From assembly GCA_963841705.1 (NCBI GenBank), contig CAWJDY010000044.1, positions 124,001 through 188,000 on the forward strand: a stretch of 64,000 nt of DNA, written 5' to 3'. The DNA is from VAZQ01 sp963841705 (lineage in GTDB: Bacteria > Pseudomonadota > Alphaproteobacteria > Rhizobiales > Xanthobacteraceae). The notes under the pieces are model-generated. The model worked only from the letters and a program-made list of their open reading frames with translations. It was not told the DNA's origin and did no database searches. Shown here piece by piece: positions 51,442 through 60,408 of the stretch. Both the position numbers and the translations under genes were made by a program. Position 1 is the first letter of the stretch. Every line of letters starts with the position of its first letter.

Positions 51442-51477
51442 CCCACGCGTTGTATCCGAAGTGCTCCCGCGTGGGCA
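51442..51477. repeat. Inverted repeat between the two exporter genes
   Basis: GCCCACGCG (51442-51450) pairs perfectly with CGCGTGGGC (51469-51477) around an 18-base loop. It lies in the 208-bp gap between the two exporter genes, and the element GCGCGCCTTTGCC follows at about 51514. A terminator role is possible but no T run is present. Confidence 0.55.
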
Positions 51478-51531
51478 GGCGCGCGAGCTTTTGGCGAGAC
51501 TGAGCTATGCGGGGGCGCGCCTTTGCCTGCG

Positions 51532-53001
51532 CTAGCCAGCCACGACCGATGCCGCCGGCTTGGACCCGCGCAAGGGCCGTTCTTCGAGCAAGAGAACGGA
51601 TATGAGCGCAATCCCAAGGCAGAGCGCCGCGGCGGCGAAAACAAAGCGGAAGCCGTTCGGATCGATGGCGACGGCTGCCGCCGCAGGCGACATGCCGCGC
51701 ATGAGCGGAGCTCCGGCAAGCACGATCGCGCCAAACATAGTGACGATGAATGTCGCTCCGAGCGCGCGGAAGAAATTCATCGCGCCGGTCGCGATGCCGA
51801 GCTCGTGCAGCGGGACGGCGTTCTGCACGACGACGACAGTGAAGGGAAAAGTCGGCCCAAGACCAAGCCCGGCAAGCGTCAGCAGCGCAAGTGCGGCGCC
51901 GGGAGAAAAGCTCGTGGGTGCGACTGCGAGCGGCAGAAGCGCCGCGATGGAGACGAGGAGCGCCGCCACCGGAACGAGTTTGTAACGCGTAAAACGCACC
52001 AGCAGCCGGCCGCCGATGATCGAAGTCACGGTGGAGCCGCCTTGCAGTGCAATGATCGTCCAGGCGGAGGACGTAATTGATAATCCGAGCACAACCTGGG
52101 CATAGAGCGGCAGGATGATGGAGAGCGCGATCATCGTACCGACAGCGAAGAAACCCGATGCGGTACCCACGCGAATGGCGCCGTCACGGAGCACCGCGAT
52201 CGGGATAAACGGCTCGGCGGCGGCCATCATGCGCCAGGCAAAGCACGCCCACAGCACTCCCGAGACGGCGAAGAGTCCAAGCAGTTGCGGCGCAGCCCAT
52301 CCGTATCGCCGGCCGCCCCAGGTGAGAGCCAGCATCAACGGGATCGCGGCACCGACCATCAGCACCGCGCCCACAAGGTCCAGCCGGTGCGGACGTTCGT
52401 GTCGCGGCAGCTCCCGCAGCACGTTGTGCGTCAACACGTAGGCGAGCGCGCACAGCGGTAAATTGAGCCAGAAGATCCATGACCAGTGGAAGTGCTGGGC
52501 TATGAAGCCGCCGACCAACGGGCCGCCGACTGTCGAGAGGATAAAAATCGACGAAGTGTAACCCTGATACCGCGGACGATCCCGGGGCGACGCCACGTCA
52601 CCGATGATGGTTTGCACCAACGGCATGAGGCCGCCGCCGCCGAGCCCCTGCAGGGCGCGCGCGAGGATGAGGGCGAGCATGGTGGGCGCCACCGCGCAGG
52701 CAAGCGAACCCGCGGCATAAATGCCAATCGCGATCAGCATCATGGCCCGCCGCCCGTAGATGTCGGAAAGCTTGCCGTAAAGCGGGGTCGCAGCCGTCCC
52801 GGAGAGCAGGTTGGCGGTAACGATCCAGGACAGGTTGTCGAAATCGCCGAGGCTCGCCGCGATGCTTGGAAGCGCGGTTGCAACCATCACCTGGTCGAGT
52901 GCGGCCAGCAACATGGTGAGCAGGATGCCCACGATAATGCGCCGAGCGGCGGCATGGTGAAGATAGTCCAGCGAAGGCGGAGGCGTTGCAGGATCGCGCA
53001 T
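51532..53001 (-). CDS. DHA2-family (14-helix) MFS drug exporter, second of two
   Basis: Paralogue of the downstream exporter, 489 residues from ATG 53001. It shares the same motif A (LYGKLSDIYGRRAMMLIAIG), LQGLGGGGLMPLVQTIIGDV, HWSWIFWLNLPLCALAYVL and LDLVGAVLMVGAAIPLMLAL. I start at ATG 53001 (MRDPATPPPSLDYLHHAAAR); the open frame reaching 53163 adds 54 residues rich in Arg and Cys that have no counterpart in the paralogue. Probably arose with its neighbour by tandem duplication. The 200 bp upstream contain the start region and no other gene. Confidence 0.9.
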   Translation of the reverse strand: MRDPATPPPSLDYLHHAAARRIIVGILLTMLLAALDQVMVATALPSIAASLGDFDNLSWIVTANLLSGTAATPLYGKLSDIYGRRAMMLIAIGIYAAGSLACAVAPTMLALILARALQGLGGGGLMPLVQTIIGDVASPRDRPRYQGYTSSIFILSTVGGPLVGGFIAQHFHWSWIFWLNLPLCALAYVLTHNVLRELPRHERPHRLDLVGAVLMVGAAIPLMLALTWGGRRYGWAAPQLLGLFAVSGVLWACFAWRMMAAAEPFIPIAVLRDGAIRVGTASGFFAVGTMIALSIILPLYAQVVLGLSITSSAWTIIALQGGSTVTSIIGGRLLVRFTRYKLVPVAALLVSIAALLPLAVAPTSFSPGAALALLTLAGLGLGPTFPFTVVVVQNAVPLHELGIATGAMNFFRALGATFIVTMFGAIVLAGAPLMRGMSPAAAAVAIDPNGFRFVFAAAALCLGIALISVLLLEERPLRGSKPAASVVAG

Positions 53002-53200
53002 GATTTGGCCCGCGCCGGCCCCGTCGGCGATGGCGCAGGCGGCGTTATAGGCGAAGCGAGGTCTGCGAGCCATGCGCTGGCGGAAGACATGAGCCGCACA
53101 ACGGCTTTCCGTCATGCTCCGCTTGTTGCGGGCACTACGTCTTTGGCGCCAGACCCAACTCATCTGCGACGAGGTCGCAGCGGCGCGTCAGCGCCTGCGC

Positions 53201-54046
53201 TCAATCCAGCCGAAAGCCCTTCCCCCTGACGAATGCGCCGAAATCGGTGCGGGTCGGATCGGCGTATTGCCGCGCCTTGTCTTCCGACCACCCATAGAAC
53301 GCGGCAGTACCCCAGCGATCAGGGCGGCGCTGGCGCCGATAAGGTCGCAAGGCCTCCCGTCGCCGATCATAGGCTGCAATTTCAGCGGGCAGATCGCGCT
53401 CGTCATAGCAATCGCGAATGACCGTGGTGTCGAGGGAGAGCCGCGGGGTTATGCCTCCCGGTTCCGCCGGCCAACCGACGCATAGGCCGGCAACGGGCAC
53501 CGCCCGCTGCGGCAGGCGCAAAAGATCACCGACCGTCTCGGGATGATCACGGATGGCGCTGATCGGGCAGCAGCCGAGACCGATGAGGGTCGCCGCATTG
53601 ATGAAGGTCGCCAGCACGATGGCCGCATCCACTACTGCGTTGAAGAACGCATCGAGATGATCGTTCGGAAACGGTTTGCCATGCAGCTTGCACGTAAGCG
53701 GCAACCGCTCTCCATTTGCGACGAACACCAGAAAGGCGGGCGCATCGTTGATCCAGGGCATGTCGGGGATCGTTGCGACGATGCCGTTGCGGATGCTCAT
53801 GTCGTTGACGATCACGATATCGCTCTGTTGCAGATCGCTCTTGGAAGGCGCCGAGAGCGCGCAGGCGCAAAGAAGCCGAACGAGCTCGGGCTCGATGGCG
53901 CGTGGAAGGAACCGACGGTGCGAGCGATAGGCTGCGAGTTTCGCAAGCGCGGCAAAGCCAGGCAGCGCGGCATCGACGGAGAGCTTTTCGCCGAACCGCT
54001 CCGAGAGCGTCTGCGCGACCATGCTGGCGGTTTGATTGCTCGACAT
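53201..54046 (-). CDS. Nitroreductase-family flavoprotein
   Basis: FMN-dependent reductase of 281 residues. The FMN-binding Arg-rich start AAYRSHRRFLPRAIEPELVR, the segment LSAPSKSDLQQSDIVIVND and the later AATLIGLGCCPISAIRDHPE then RAVPVAGLCVGWP agree with the nitroreductase fold. The C-terminal extension of about 60 residues (RREALRPYRRQRRPDRWGTA) is longer than in short NfsB-type enzymes. Substrate unknown; oxygen-insensitive reduction of nitro or quinone compounds is the family theme. It is transcribed towards the exporter genes. Confidence 0.88.
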   Translation of the reverse strand: MSSNQTASMVAQTLSERFGEKLSVDAALPGFAALAKLAAYRSHRRFLPRAIEPELVRLLCACALSAPSKSDLQQSDIVIVNDMSIRNGIVATIPDMPWINDAPAFLVFVANGERLPLTCKLHGKPFPNDHLDAFFNAVVDAAIVLATFINAATLIGLGCCPISAIRDHPETVGDLLRLPQRAVPVAGLCVGWPAEPGGITPRLSLDTTVIRDCYDERDLPAEIAAYDRRREALRPYRRQRRPDRWGTAAFYGWSEDKARQYADPTRTDFGAFVRGKGFRLD

Positions 54047-54209
54047 CAGGCTGCACTCCTTACGTATTGCTGCGCGAACGCCTTAGAACGCACATCTGTG
54101 ATGCCCATCACAGACTTTCTCTGATCCTTCCGGTAACGATCAATCCGGCCTTCCTCGGCTCGGTGGTTGCTTGTTGAAGCTCTGGAAGACTCTTGCAGGA
54201 GGTGTTGCG

Positions 54210-55055
54210 ATGCGCTTTGCTCCCCACGCGCATCCCGAGTTCGGGTATCTGGGTTCAAGCCCACGCTCCTGGCGAAAGTCTGGGGCTGTTGTCTTGTTGC
54301 TGGCCGTCTGTGGACTCGCTGCAGAGGCAAGCGGCTCAAAGTTCCTCGCATCGCAATACCCTTCCACTGCAGACGATAGAAACGCAATGGCGCTTGCTCC
54401 GGCCGAAGCTCCGATGACCCCAATACGGTCTGCTGAACATACGGAGGAGCCTCAAGGCAAATCGACCTGCGCCGGAGGCAGCGCAGAGGCGCTCGGCGAC
54501 AACTGCATTCCGGGGAGGATCATGAGGAAACGTCCAGCCTCCACCAGGAATACGCCCCCCGCAATTGCAGCTGTTCCTATCGGTCATCGGCATGATCCGG
54601 CTGCGCTTCCGGCCGAAGGCGCAGCTGCGGAAGTTGCGGCTCTGCCCGGCCGTGCCGAGACCCCCGCCCCCGCAGCTGCAGGCGCCCGCATTGCTCAGGC
54701 TCTACCCCCTACGGCAACCTCCCTGAATCAGGACGATACGAGCACGCGGGATGCGACATCGCCCGAGCGCAGTACTGCGACGGCGACCGAGCGTAGCGGC
54801 GCCCATGCCGATGTCGCCGGTATGCATCCCGGCCGCGACAAGGTTAAGCCGATCAAACGGGAACGGATAGGGCGTACGGCTGGCATGTCTGCGCAGCGGC
54901 AGTCAGCGCATCCGTCTGCCCGCGCGCACATGTTGCCCGGCGGCAGTGACGTAGTATTCCACCGCAGCGATAACGCGCTCGCGGCCTTCGCGCAGACGCT
55001 AGGGCTCCGTGTCCCGCGAAAATGGCTTGGCCTCGCCGGACGGATGTTGGAATAA
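54210..55055 (+). CDS. Ala/Pro-rich membrane-anchored protein of unknown function
   Basis: Protein of 281 residues, function unknown. The start ATG 54210 follows GCAGGAGGTGTTGCG, a strong ribosome-binding site. Residues 1-20 (MRFAPHAHPEFGYLGSSPRS) are His/Pro-rich and cytoplasmic, then one helix AVVLLLAVCGLAAEA at about 26-40 anchors the protein. Residues 50-230 are low complexity, rich in Ala, Pro, Thr and Arg, and likely disordered. The last 40 (DVVFHRSDNALAAFAQTLGL, RVPRKWLGLAGRMLE) look ordered. The layout (short conserved head, helix, linker, short conserved tail) resembles Bradyrhizobiaceae-specific hypothetical proteins. A longer reading to 54171 is not needed. Confidence 0.7.
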   Translation: MRFAPHAHPEFGYLGSSPRSWRKSGAVVLLLAVCGLAAEASGSKFLASQYPSTADDRNAMALAPAEAPMTPIRSAEHTEEPQGKSTCAGGSAEALGDNCIPGRIMRKRPASTRNTPPAIAAVPIGHRHDPAALPAEGAAAEVAALPGRAETPAPAAAGARIAQALPPTATSLNQDDTSTRDATSPERSTATATERSGAHADVAGMHPGRDKVKPIKRERIGRTAGMSAQRQSAHPSARAHMLPGGSDVVFHRSDNALAAFAQTLGLRVPRKWLGLAGRMLE

Positions 55056-55133
55056 GCAACTGTTTGTTGCCCCGTCCGATGCCAACATCGGCTCGTTGCG
55101 CGGGGCTTTCTCTTTGTATCTAAAGTAACCAGA

Positions 55134-57287
55134 ATGCGCAGAGTTGCCGACGCCAGCGATCAAACGCGATGCAATCAGGATGTGTCCATGGTGCCCGACA
55201 CGCCCGTCCGAGATGACGGGACACCTCATTCCTCTCCTCAGTCAGTTTCAGCTCCATGTGCAATCAGATTCTCGCGTGCGATTTGCGGCGATCTCGGACA
55301 GGCGGAGCGGCGTGAATGGTGGATCGCTAATGGCCGCGCCGGCTATGCGGGCGGAACGATCGCCGGCAGCCTGACCCGGCGTTATCACGGATTGCTGATC
55401 GCGCCGGTCGGATCCCCGCTGGGACGCCGGCTCGTGCTCGCCAAGGCGGATGCTACCCTGATTTGTGGCTCTCGCTCCTGGCCGCTGTTCACGAATCGCT
55501 GGAGGAGCGGCGTCGTTTCTCCGGCAGGTCATGTGTGGATCGGAAGCTTCCATCTCGACTACTCTGTTCCGGTATGGACCTACGACTTCGGAAATCGGCA
55601 GATTGAGGCGCGCGTTTGGATGGAGCCGGGCGCCCACACGACCTATGCGGCATGGCAGCTGCGGCCCGGCAGCGATGCGTCGCAAGATCAGTTCTCGGTG
55701 CGGATTATCCTTCTCGCCAACAATCGCGACCACCATGGGACAACGTCAGTCGGCGGCTTCGAGCCCGAGATTCAGGGCGAAGGCGAGAACCTCCTGGTAA
55801 CTGACTCTGGAGCCTTTTCTCTGCGCATTCGGGCTCCCGGCGGCAGCATCGCGTGCAGGCGCGATTGGTACCGGGATTTCCATCTGCCGCTGGAAGTCGA
55901 GCGGGGACTCAACTCAACCGACAATCATCTCTGCGTCGGTGAGGCAACGCTGCCGCTCGTTCCGGGAGAATGGCGCGGAATCGTCGCGAGCATCGAGTCC
56001 GAACCGTCCCCGGACGTCGCAGCCGCGCTGTACCGGCGTCTCGACCACGACCGGTCAGTCGTATCCACTGCCCTCACCGGCAGTCCGGCGATACGCCCGG
56101 CGCCCGCCTGGATTGCCCGCCTCGCGCTTGCAGCCGATACCTTCTTGTTTTCCCGACCAGTCGCAAACCAACCCGATGGCCAGTCCGTTATCGCGGGCTA
56201 TCCCTGGTTCGGCGATTGGGGGCGCGACACAATGATAAGCCTGCCCGGGTTGACGCTTGCGACCGGCCGGCCGGTAATGGCGCTGCGCATTCTCAAGACG
56301 TTTGCACGCTTCGTCAGTCAGGGCATGCTGCCCAATGTGTTCCCTGGAGCGGGAGAGCACCGCGAGTACAACACGGCAGATGCGTCCCTCTGGTTCTTCG
56401 AGGCGTGGCGAGCTTATGTCGAAGCGACCGACGACGTGAGTGCGCTGCGGCAGGTATTCCCGGTGTTGTCCGACATGATCGAATGGCATCAGCGCGGCAC
56501 ACGCTACCGCATTGGCGTCGACCCCGCTGATGGACTCCTCAAGGCAGGCGCTACGGGCGTGCAGTTGACGTGGATGGACGCCAAGGTTGGTGATTGGGTA
56601 GTGACGCCGCGGATGGGAAAGCCGGTGGAAATCAATGCGCTCTGGCACAATGCCCTGTGCGTCATGAGCGCGTTCGCCGCGCGTCTCGGACTGCCGGACA
56701 ACTTCGGCGCAGCGGCGCAAACCGCGAAGCATAGCTTTGCGCGCTTCGTGCGACCGGACGGCGAGGGCCTGTACGACGTCATCGATGGTCCGAGTAGCGT
56801 TGACGCCAGCATCAGGCCAAACCAGATCTTTGCGGTGAGCCTGCCGCACAGTCCGCTCTCCGCCGAGGATCAAAGAAGAGTCGTGCGGGTCTGCCGGCGA
56901 TGCCTGCTCACCGCATTCGGGTTGCGCTCGCTGTCGCCCGACGACCCTGCCTACCGCCCGCGGTATGGCGGCAGCGCACGGGAGCGCGACGGCGGCTATC
57001 ACCAGGGCCCCGTCTGGGGCTGGCTGCTCGGACCTTTCGCCCTCGCTGCGTATCGCGTCAGCGGTGACGCGGAGGCAGCAAAAGCTTTGTTGCGGCCGAT
57101 GCGCGACGCACTCGACGACCAGGGCCTGGGCACCATTGGTGAAATCTTCGATGGTGAGCCGCCGCACCACCCGCGCGGCGCCCCCGCACAGGCCTGGTCC
57201 GTCGCTTGCACTCTGGATGCCTGGCGCCTGCTGACGCAGGCCGAAAGGACCGGCCGGGAGCCGACCACAGATGTCGCCAGTCATTGA
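55134..57287 (+). CDS. Amylo-alpha-1,6-glucosidase-type glycogen debranching enzyme
   Basis: Cytosolic glucosidase of 717 residues matching the bacterial GDE family (GH133). The N-terminal domain starts around residue 45: ICGDLGQAERREWWIANGRA, GYAGGTIAGSLTRRYHGLLI. The (alpha/alpha)6 catalytic domain holds FGDWGRDTMISLPGL near 361, NTADASLWFFEAWRAYVEAT and the terminal GLGTIGEIFDGEPPHHPRGA then PAQAWSV. It probably removes alpha-1,6 branches or acts on related glucans. The start could be ATG 55134 or 55188; the first 45 residues are not conserved-looking. The gene overlaps the next glucosidase by 17 bases, so the two enzymes are made together. Confidence 0.9.
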   Translation: MRRVADASDQTRCNQDVSMVPDTPVRDDGTPHSSPQSVSAPCAIRFSRAICGDLGQAERREWWIANGRAGYAGGTIAGSLTRRYHGLLIAPVGSPLGRRLVLAKADATLICGSRSWPLFTNRWRSGVVSPAGHVWIGSFHLDYSVPVWTYDFGNRQIEARVWMEPGAHTTYAAWQLRPGSDASQDQFSVRIILLANNRDHHGTTSVGGFEPEIQGEGENLLVTDSGAFSLRIRAPGGSIACRRDWYRDFHLPLEVERGLNSTDNHLCVGEATLPLVPGEWRGIVASIESEPSPDVAAALYRRLDHDRSVVSTALTGSPAIRPAPAWIARLALAADTFLFSRPVANQPDGQSVIAGYPWFGDWGRDTMISLPGLTLATGRPVMALRILKTFARFVSQGMLPNVFPGAGEHREYNTADASLWFFEAWRAYVEATDDVSALRQVFPVLSDMIEWHQRGTRYRIGVDPADGLLKAGATGVQLTWMDAKVGDWVVTPRMGKPVEINALWHNALCVMSAFAARLGLPDNFGAAAQTAKHSFARFVRPDGEGLYDVIDGPSSVDASIRPNQIFAVSLPHSPLSAEDQRRVVRVCRRCLLTAFGLRSLSPDDPAYRPRYGGSARERDGGYHQGPVWGWLLGPFALAAYRVSGDAEAAKALLRPMRDALDDQGLGTIGEIFDGEPPHHPRGAPAQAWSVACTLDAWRLLTQAERTGREPTTDVASH

Positions 57288-59922
57288 CGCGGAACGACAG
57301 CGCATCGCGGAAAGCCGCAACGGCACCAAGGATTGGCGGCGCTGGGGTCCCTATGTCAGCGAGCGGCAATGGGGCACCGTGCGCGAGGACTACAGCCCCT
57401 ACGGCACCGCCTGGGATTATCTCACCCACGATCAGGCGCGCAGCCGCGCGTATCGCTGGGGCGAGGACGGCATCGCTGGTTTCAGCGATAGCCGACAATT
57501 CCTCTGCCTTTCCATCGCGCTGTGGAACGGCCTCGATCCCATCCTCAAGGAGCGGCTGTTTGGCTTGACGAATGGAGAGGGCAACCATGGGGAGGACGTC
57601 AAAGAGCTTTACTATTACTTGGACGCGGTGCCGAGCTACGCTTATGCGCGCATGCTCTACAAGCTGCCGCAAGCGCCCTACCCCTACGAGTGGTTGATCG
57701 AGGAGAACGCTCGCCGCCGCGGGACAACGGCGATGGAGTTCGAGCTGATCGATACTGGGATCTTTGATGAGGACCGATATTTCGATATCGAGGTCGAATA
57801 TGCCAAGGCCGACGTGGACGACGTCCTCATGCGGACCACGGTGCATAACCGTGGTCCCGAAGATGCGCTGATCTATTTGCTCCCGCAGGCGTGGTTCCGC
57901 AACTTCTGGAGCTGGGCGCCCGGTTGCAGCAAACCGACGCTCAAGGATCAAGGCGACGGGCTGGTGCTCGCGCAGCACGACGAGCTGGGCGTCTATTCCA
58001 TCCAGTTCGCTTCGGCGGATCGTCTGCTGTTCTGCGACAACGAGACCAATTTCGTACGACTATTCGGAACGAAGGCGCAGGGTCCCTTCAAGGATGCGTT
58101 TCATGACTATGTTGTCCACGGCCGCGCCGAGGCGGTAAACCATGCCGGGGAGGGGACCAAAACGGCCGGGCTTTATCGGCGCACCGTGCCAGCCCACGGC
58201 AGCATTGTCATTCGCGCGCGGCTACGCGCGGGCGAGCACCGCGCGGACGCTCTCGTCGACTGCGACCAGATATTCAATGCCCGCATCTCCGAGACGGATG
58301 CTTTCTACGCCGGCCTGCAGAAGGATATCGCCGACGAGGACATGCGCCGCATTCAGCGCCAGGCATTCGCCGGCATGTTGTGGAGCAAACAGTTCTATCA
58401 GTTCAATGTTCGCGAGTGGCTCGACGGCGATCCGCTGCAGCCGCCGCCGCCCGAAAGTCGCAAGCACGGGCGCAACAGCGGGTGGCGCCACCTTATAGCC
58501 GGCGACATCATCTCGATGCCGGACAAATGGGAATATCCCTGGTTTGCCGCCTGGGACCTCGCCTTCCACTGTGTCACGCTGTCATTGATCGAGCCGGATT
58601 TCGCCAAGGAGCAGCTTCTTCTCCTGTGCGAAGTTCGGCTGATGCATCCCAACGGCGAGTTGCCGGCCTACGAATGGGCGTTCGACGACGTCAATCCGCC
58701 CGTGCACGCCTGGGCGGCAATGCGGGTCTTCGAGAACGACCGCAACCAGACCGGCGGCAGCGGCGATCTGAATTTCCTGGAACGGGTCTTTCACAAGCTC
58801 TTGCTGAACTTCACCTGGTGGGTGAACCGCAAAGACCCCCAAGGCTTGAACATCTTTGAGGGCGGCTTTCTCGGCCTCGACAACATCGGCGTGTTCGACC
58901 GTTCGCGCCCGCTGCCGACCGGAGGCTTCATCGAGCAATCCGACGGCACTGCGTGGATGGCGATGTTCTGCCTGAACATGCTGCGGATGTCGGTCGAGCT
59001 CAGCAAACGCGATCACGTCTACGAGGATATGACCATCAAGTTCCTGGACCATTTCCTTCATATCGCCCGGGCGATGACCGACATGGGCAAAGAGGGGATT
59101 GGTCTGTGGGATGATCAAGACAAGTTCTTTTATGACGTGCTCTGCATGCCTTCCGGCGACAAAGTACCGCTGCGCCTGCGCTCGATGGTGGGTCTGATTC
59201 CTCTCTTCGCGGTCGGGACGGTCGAGCAGGAGGTAATCGATAAGCTGCCGCATCTGTGGAGGAAGTTCGAGCTCTACCGGGAGCAGCGGTCCGATCTGGT
59301 CAAGCTTGTCTCACGCTGGGACGAAGGCGGGGTGAAGGGACGTCGCCTGATTTCTCTGGTGCGCGTCTTCCGTATGACGCGGCTATTGCATCGCATGCTC
59401 GACGAGAGCGAATTCCTCTCGCCATACGGAGTGCGAGCCCTGTCCCGCTCCTATCTCGATCAGCCCTATGACTTCGAGTACGACGGGCTGCATTATCGGG
59501 TGAAATACGAACCGGGAGAATCCGGCAGCTCGCTGTTCGGCGGGAACTCGAATTGGCGTGGGCCCGTTTGGATGCCGGTCAATTATTTGCTCATCGAGAA
59601 TCTGCGTCGCTTCTATCAGTTCTACGGCGATGGGCTCACGCTCGAGTGTCCGACCGGATCCGGGAAGATGCTGAGTCTCGACGAAATCGCCGACGAGTTG
59701 TGTCATCGAGTATTGAAGCTGTTTCTGCGCGGCCCGGACGGAAGGCGGCCGGTGTTCGGGCCCTACAAAAAGTTTCAGGATGATCCCCATTTCAAGGACT
59801 ACATCCTCTTTCACGAGTATTTCCACGGCGACAATGGCCGCGGCTGCGGCGCATCGCACCAGACCGGCTGGACCGGACTGATCGCCAACCTTATCGACCA
59901 GCTTGTCGCAGTCAGTCCGTAG
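57271..59922 (+). CDS. GH63-type glucosidase
   Basis: Glycoside hydrolase of 883 residues related to GH63 glucosidases. The N-terminus reads WGPYVSERQWGTVREDYSPY, GTAWDYLTHDQARSRAYRWG, and ELYYYLDAVPSYAYARMLYK, then a beta-sandwich. The (alpha/alpha)6 domain has DKWEYPWFAAWDLAFHCVTL, PAYEWAFDDVNPPVHAWAAM and, near the end, NSNWRGPVWMPVNYLLIENL and HEYFHGDNGRGCGASHQTGW, which are typical of this bacterial group. The substrate is probably an alpha-glucoside or an alpha-mannosylglycerate-like compound. Its ATG lies inside the debranching enzyme gene. Co-translation suggests storage-glucan or osmolyte turnover. Confidence 0.9.
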   Translation: MSPVIDAERQRIAESRNGTKDWRRWGPYVSERQWGTVREDYSPYGTAWDYLTHDQARSRAYRWGEDGIAGFSDSRQFLCLSIALWNGLDPILKERLFGLTNGEGNHGEDVKELYYYLDAVPSYAYARMLYKLPQAPYPYEWLIEENARRRGTTAMEFELIDTGIFDEDRYFDIEVEYAKADVDDVLMRTTVHNRGPEDALIYLLPQAWFRNFWSWAPGCSKPTLKDQGDGLVLAQHDELGVYSIQFASADRLLFCDNETNFVRLFGTKAQGPFKDAFHDYVVHGRAEAVNHAGEGTKTAGLYRRTVPAHGSIVIRARLRAGEHRADALVDCDQIFNARISETDAFYAGLQKDIADEDMRRIQRQAFAGMLWSKQFYQFNVREWLDGDPLQPPPPESRKHGRNSGWRHLIAGDIISMPDKWEYPWFAAWDLAFHCVTLSLIEPDFAKEQLLLLCEVRLMHPNGELPAYEWAFDDVNPPVHAWAAMRVFENDRNQTGGSGDLNFLERVFHKLLLNFTWWVNRKDPQGLNIFEGGFLGLDNIGVFDRSRPLPTGGFIEQSDGTAWMAMFCLNMLRMSVELSKRDHVYEDMTIKFLDHFLHIARAMTDMGKEGIGLWDDQDKFFYDVLCMPSGDKVPLRLRSMVGLIPLFAVGTVEQEVIDKLPHLWRKFELYREQRSDLVKLVSRWDEGGVKGRRLISLVRVFRMTRLLHRMLDESEFLSPYGVRALSRSYLDQPYDFEYDGLHYRVKYEPGESGSSLFGGNSNWRGPVWMPVNYLLIENLRRFYQFYGDGLTLECPTGSGKMLSLDEIADELCHRVLKLFLRGPDGRRPVFGPYKKFQDDPHFKDYILFHEYFHGDNGRGCGASHQTGWTGLIANLIDQLVAVSP

Positions 59923-60048
59923 GGTGGGTTAGCGATCGAGCCGGCCTGAGCCGGCTCGACGCGTAACCCACCACTCGAGCCTCAGACTTGTTGGTGGGTT
60001 ACGCCGTACAACTCGGCTGCATGCAGCCGACTTGTACGACTAACCACC
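59923..60048. repeat. Two nested GGTGGGTTA palindromes in tandem
   Basis: Element 1 (59923-59972): outer GGTGGGTTA/TAACCCACC with inner TCGAGCCGGC-ctga-GCCGGCTCGA. Element 2 (59993-60048): outer GGTGGGTTA/TAACCACC with an inner near-perfect 34-base palindrome centred on GCTGCATGCAGC with one mismatch pair. They begin at the stop of the GH63 gene and lie just downstream of a truncated GMC frame on the minus strand. Confidence 0.85.
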
Positions 60049-60408
60049 CTTGTATCGAGCGTAAGGGCGGTCCACCGGAAAGCTACCGCAGGGGCGAGCC
60101 GGTGAGCGAGCGTACCCCCTCCCGCACCGCTGCCGATGATGATGAGATCGTAACGGTCCGTCATGCTCCAGCCCAACGCCAGCGGAGAACGAGCTCGGCT
60201 CCTCCCGGTTCCACCGAGCTGCAACGCCGGACTGGCCATCTTGTCGAGGGGGAACGTCACGCGGTAGACTTGATTATTGCCGCAGCCGGTCCTCCGCGAC
60301 CTTGTCCGCGAAGACCCGGACCGGATTATGGGTTGCAGTAGCATGGGTGGCAGCTTGGGGGCGATGCGGCGCGCAGTTCCATCAGCGTCAGGGCAGACAA
60401 GATTTGAT
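60049..60408. other. Spacer between repeat cluster and cyoA
   Basis: Holds the GMC oxidoreductase head (minus strand, 60090-60164) and 240 bp that must contain the cyo promoter. I see no clear -35/-10 or FNR-type (TTGAT-N4-ATCAA) site. No other gene is supported. Confidence 0.55.
60090..60164 (-). pseudogene. N-terminal fragment of a GMC-family oxidoreductase
   Basis: From ATG 60164 on the minus strand the frame reads MTDRYDLIIIGSGAGGGTLA then HRLAP, an exact GMC flavoprotein beginning with the FAD-binding GSGAGGG turn. After 25 residues it turns into unrelated sequence and runs into the palindromic repeats. The remaining 500 or so codons are absent. The breakpoint lies some 40 bases from the repeat pair at 59993-60048, so the repeat or a deletion between repeats may have removed the body of the gene. 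Confidence 0.75.
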
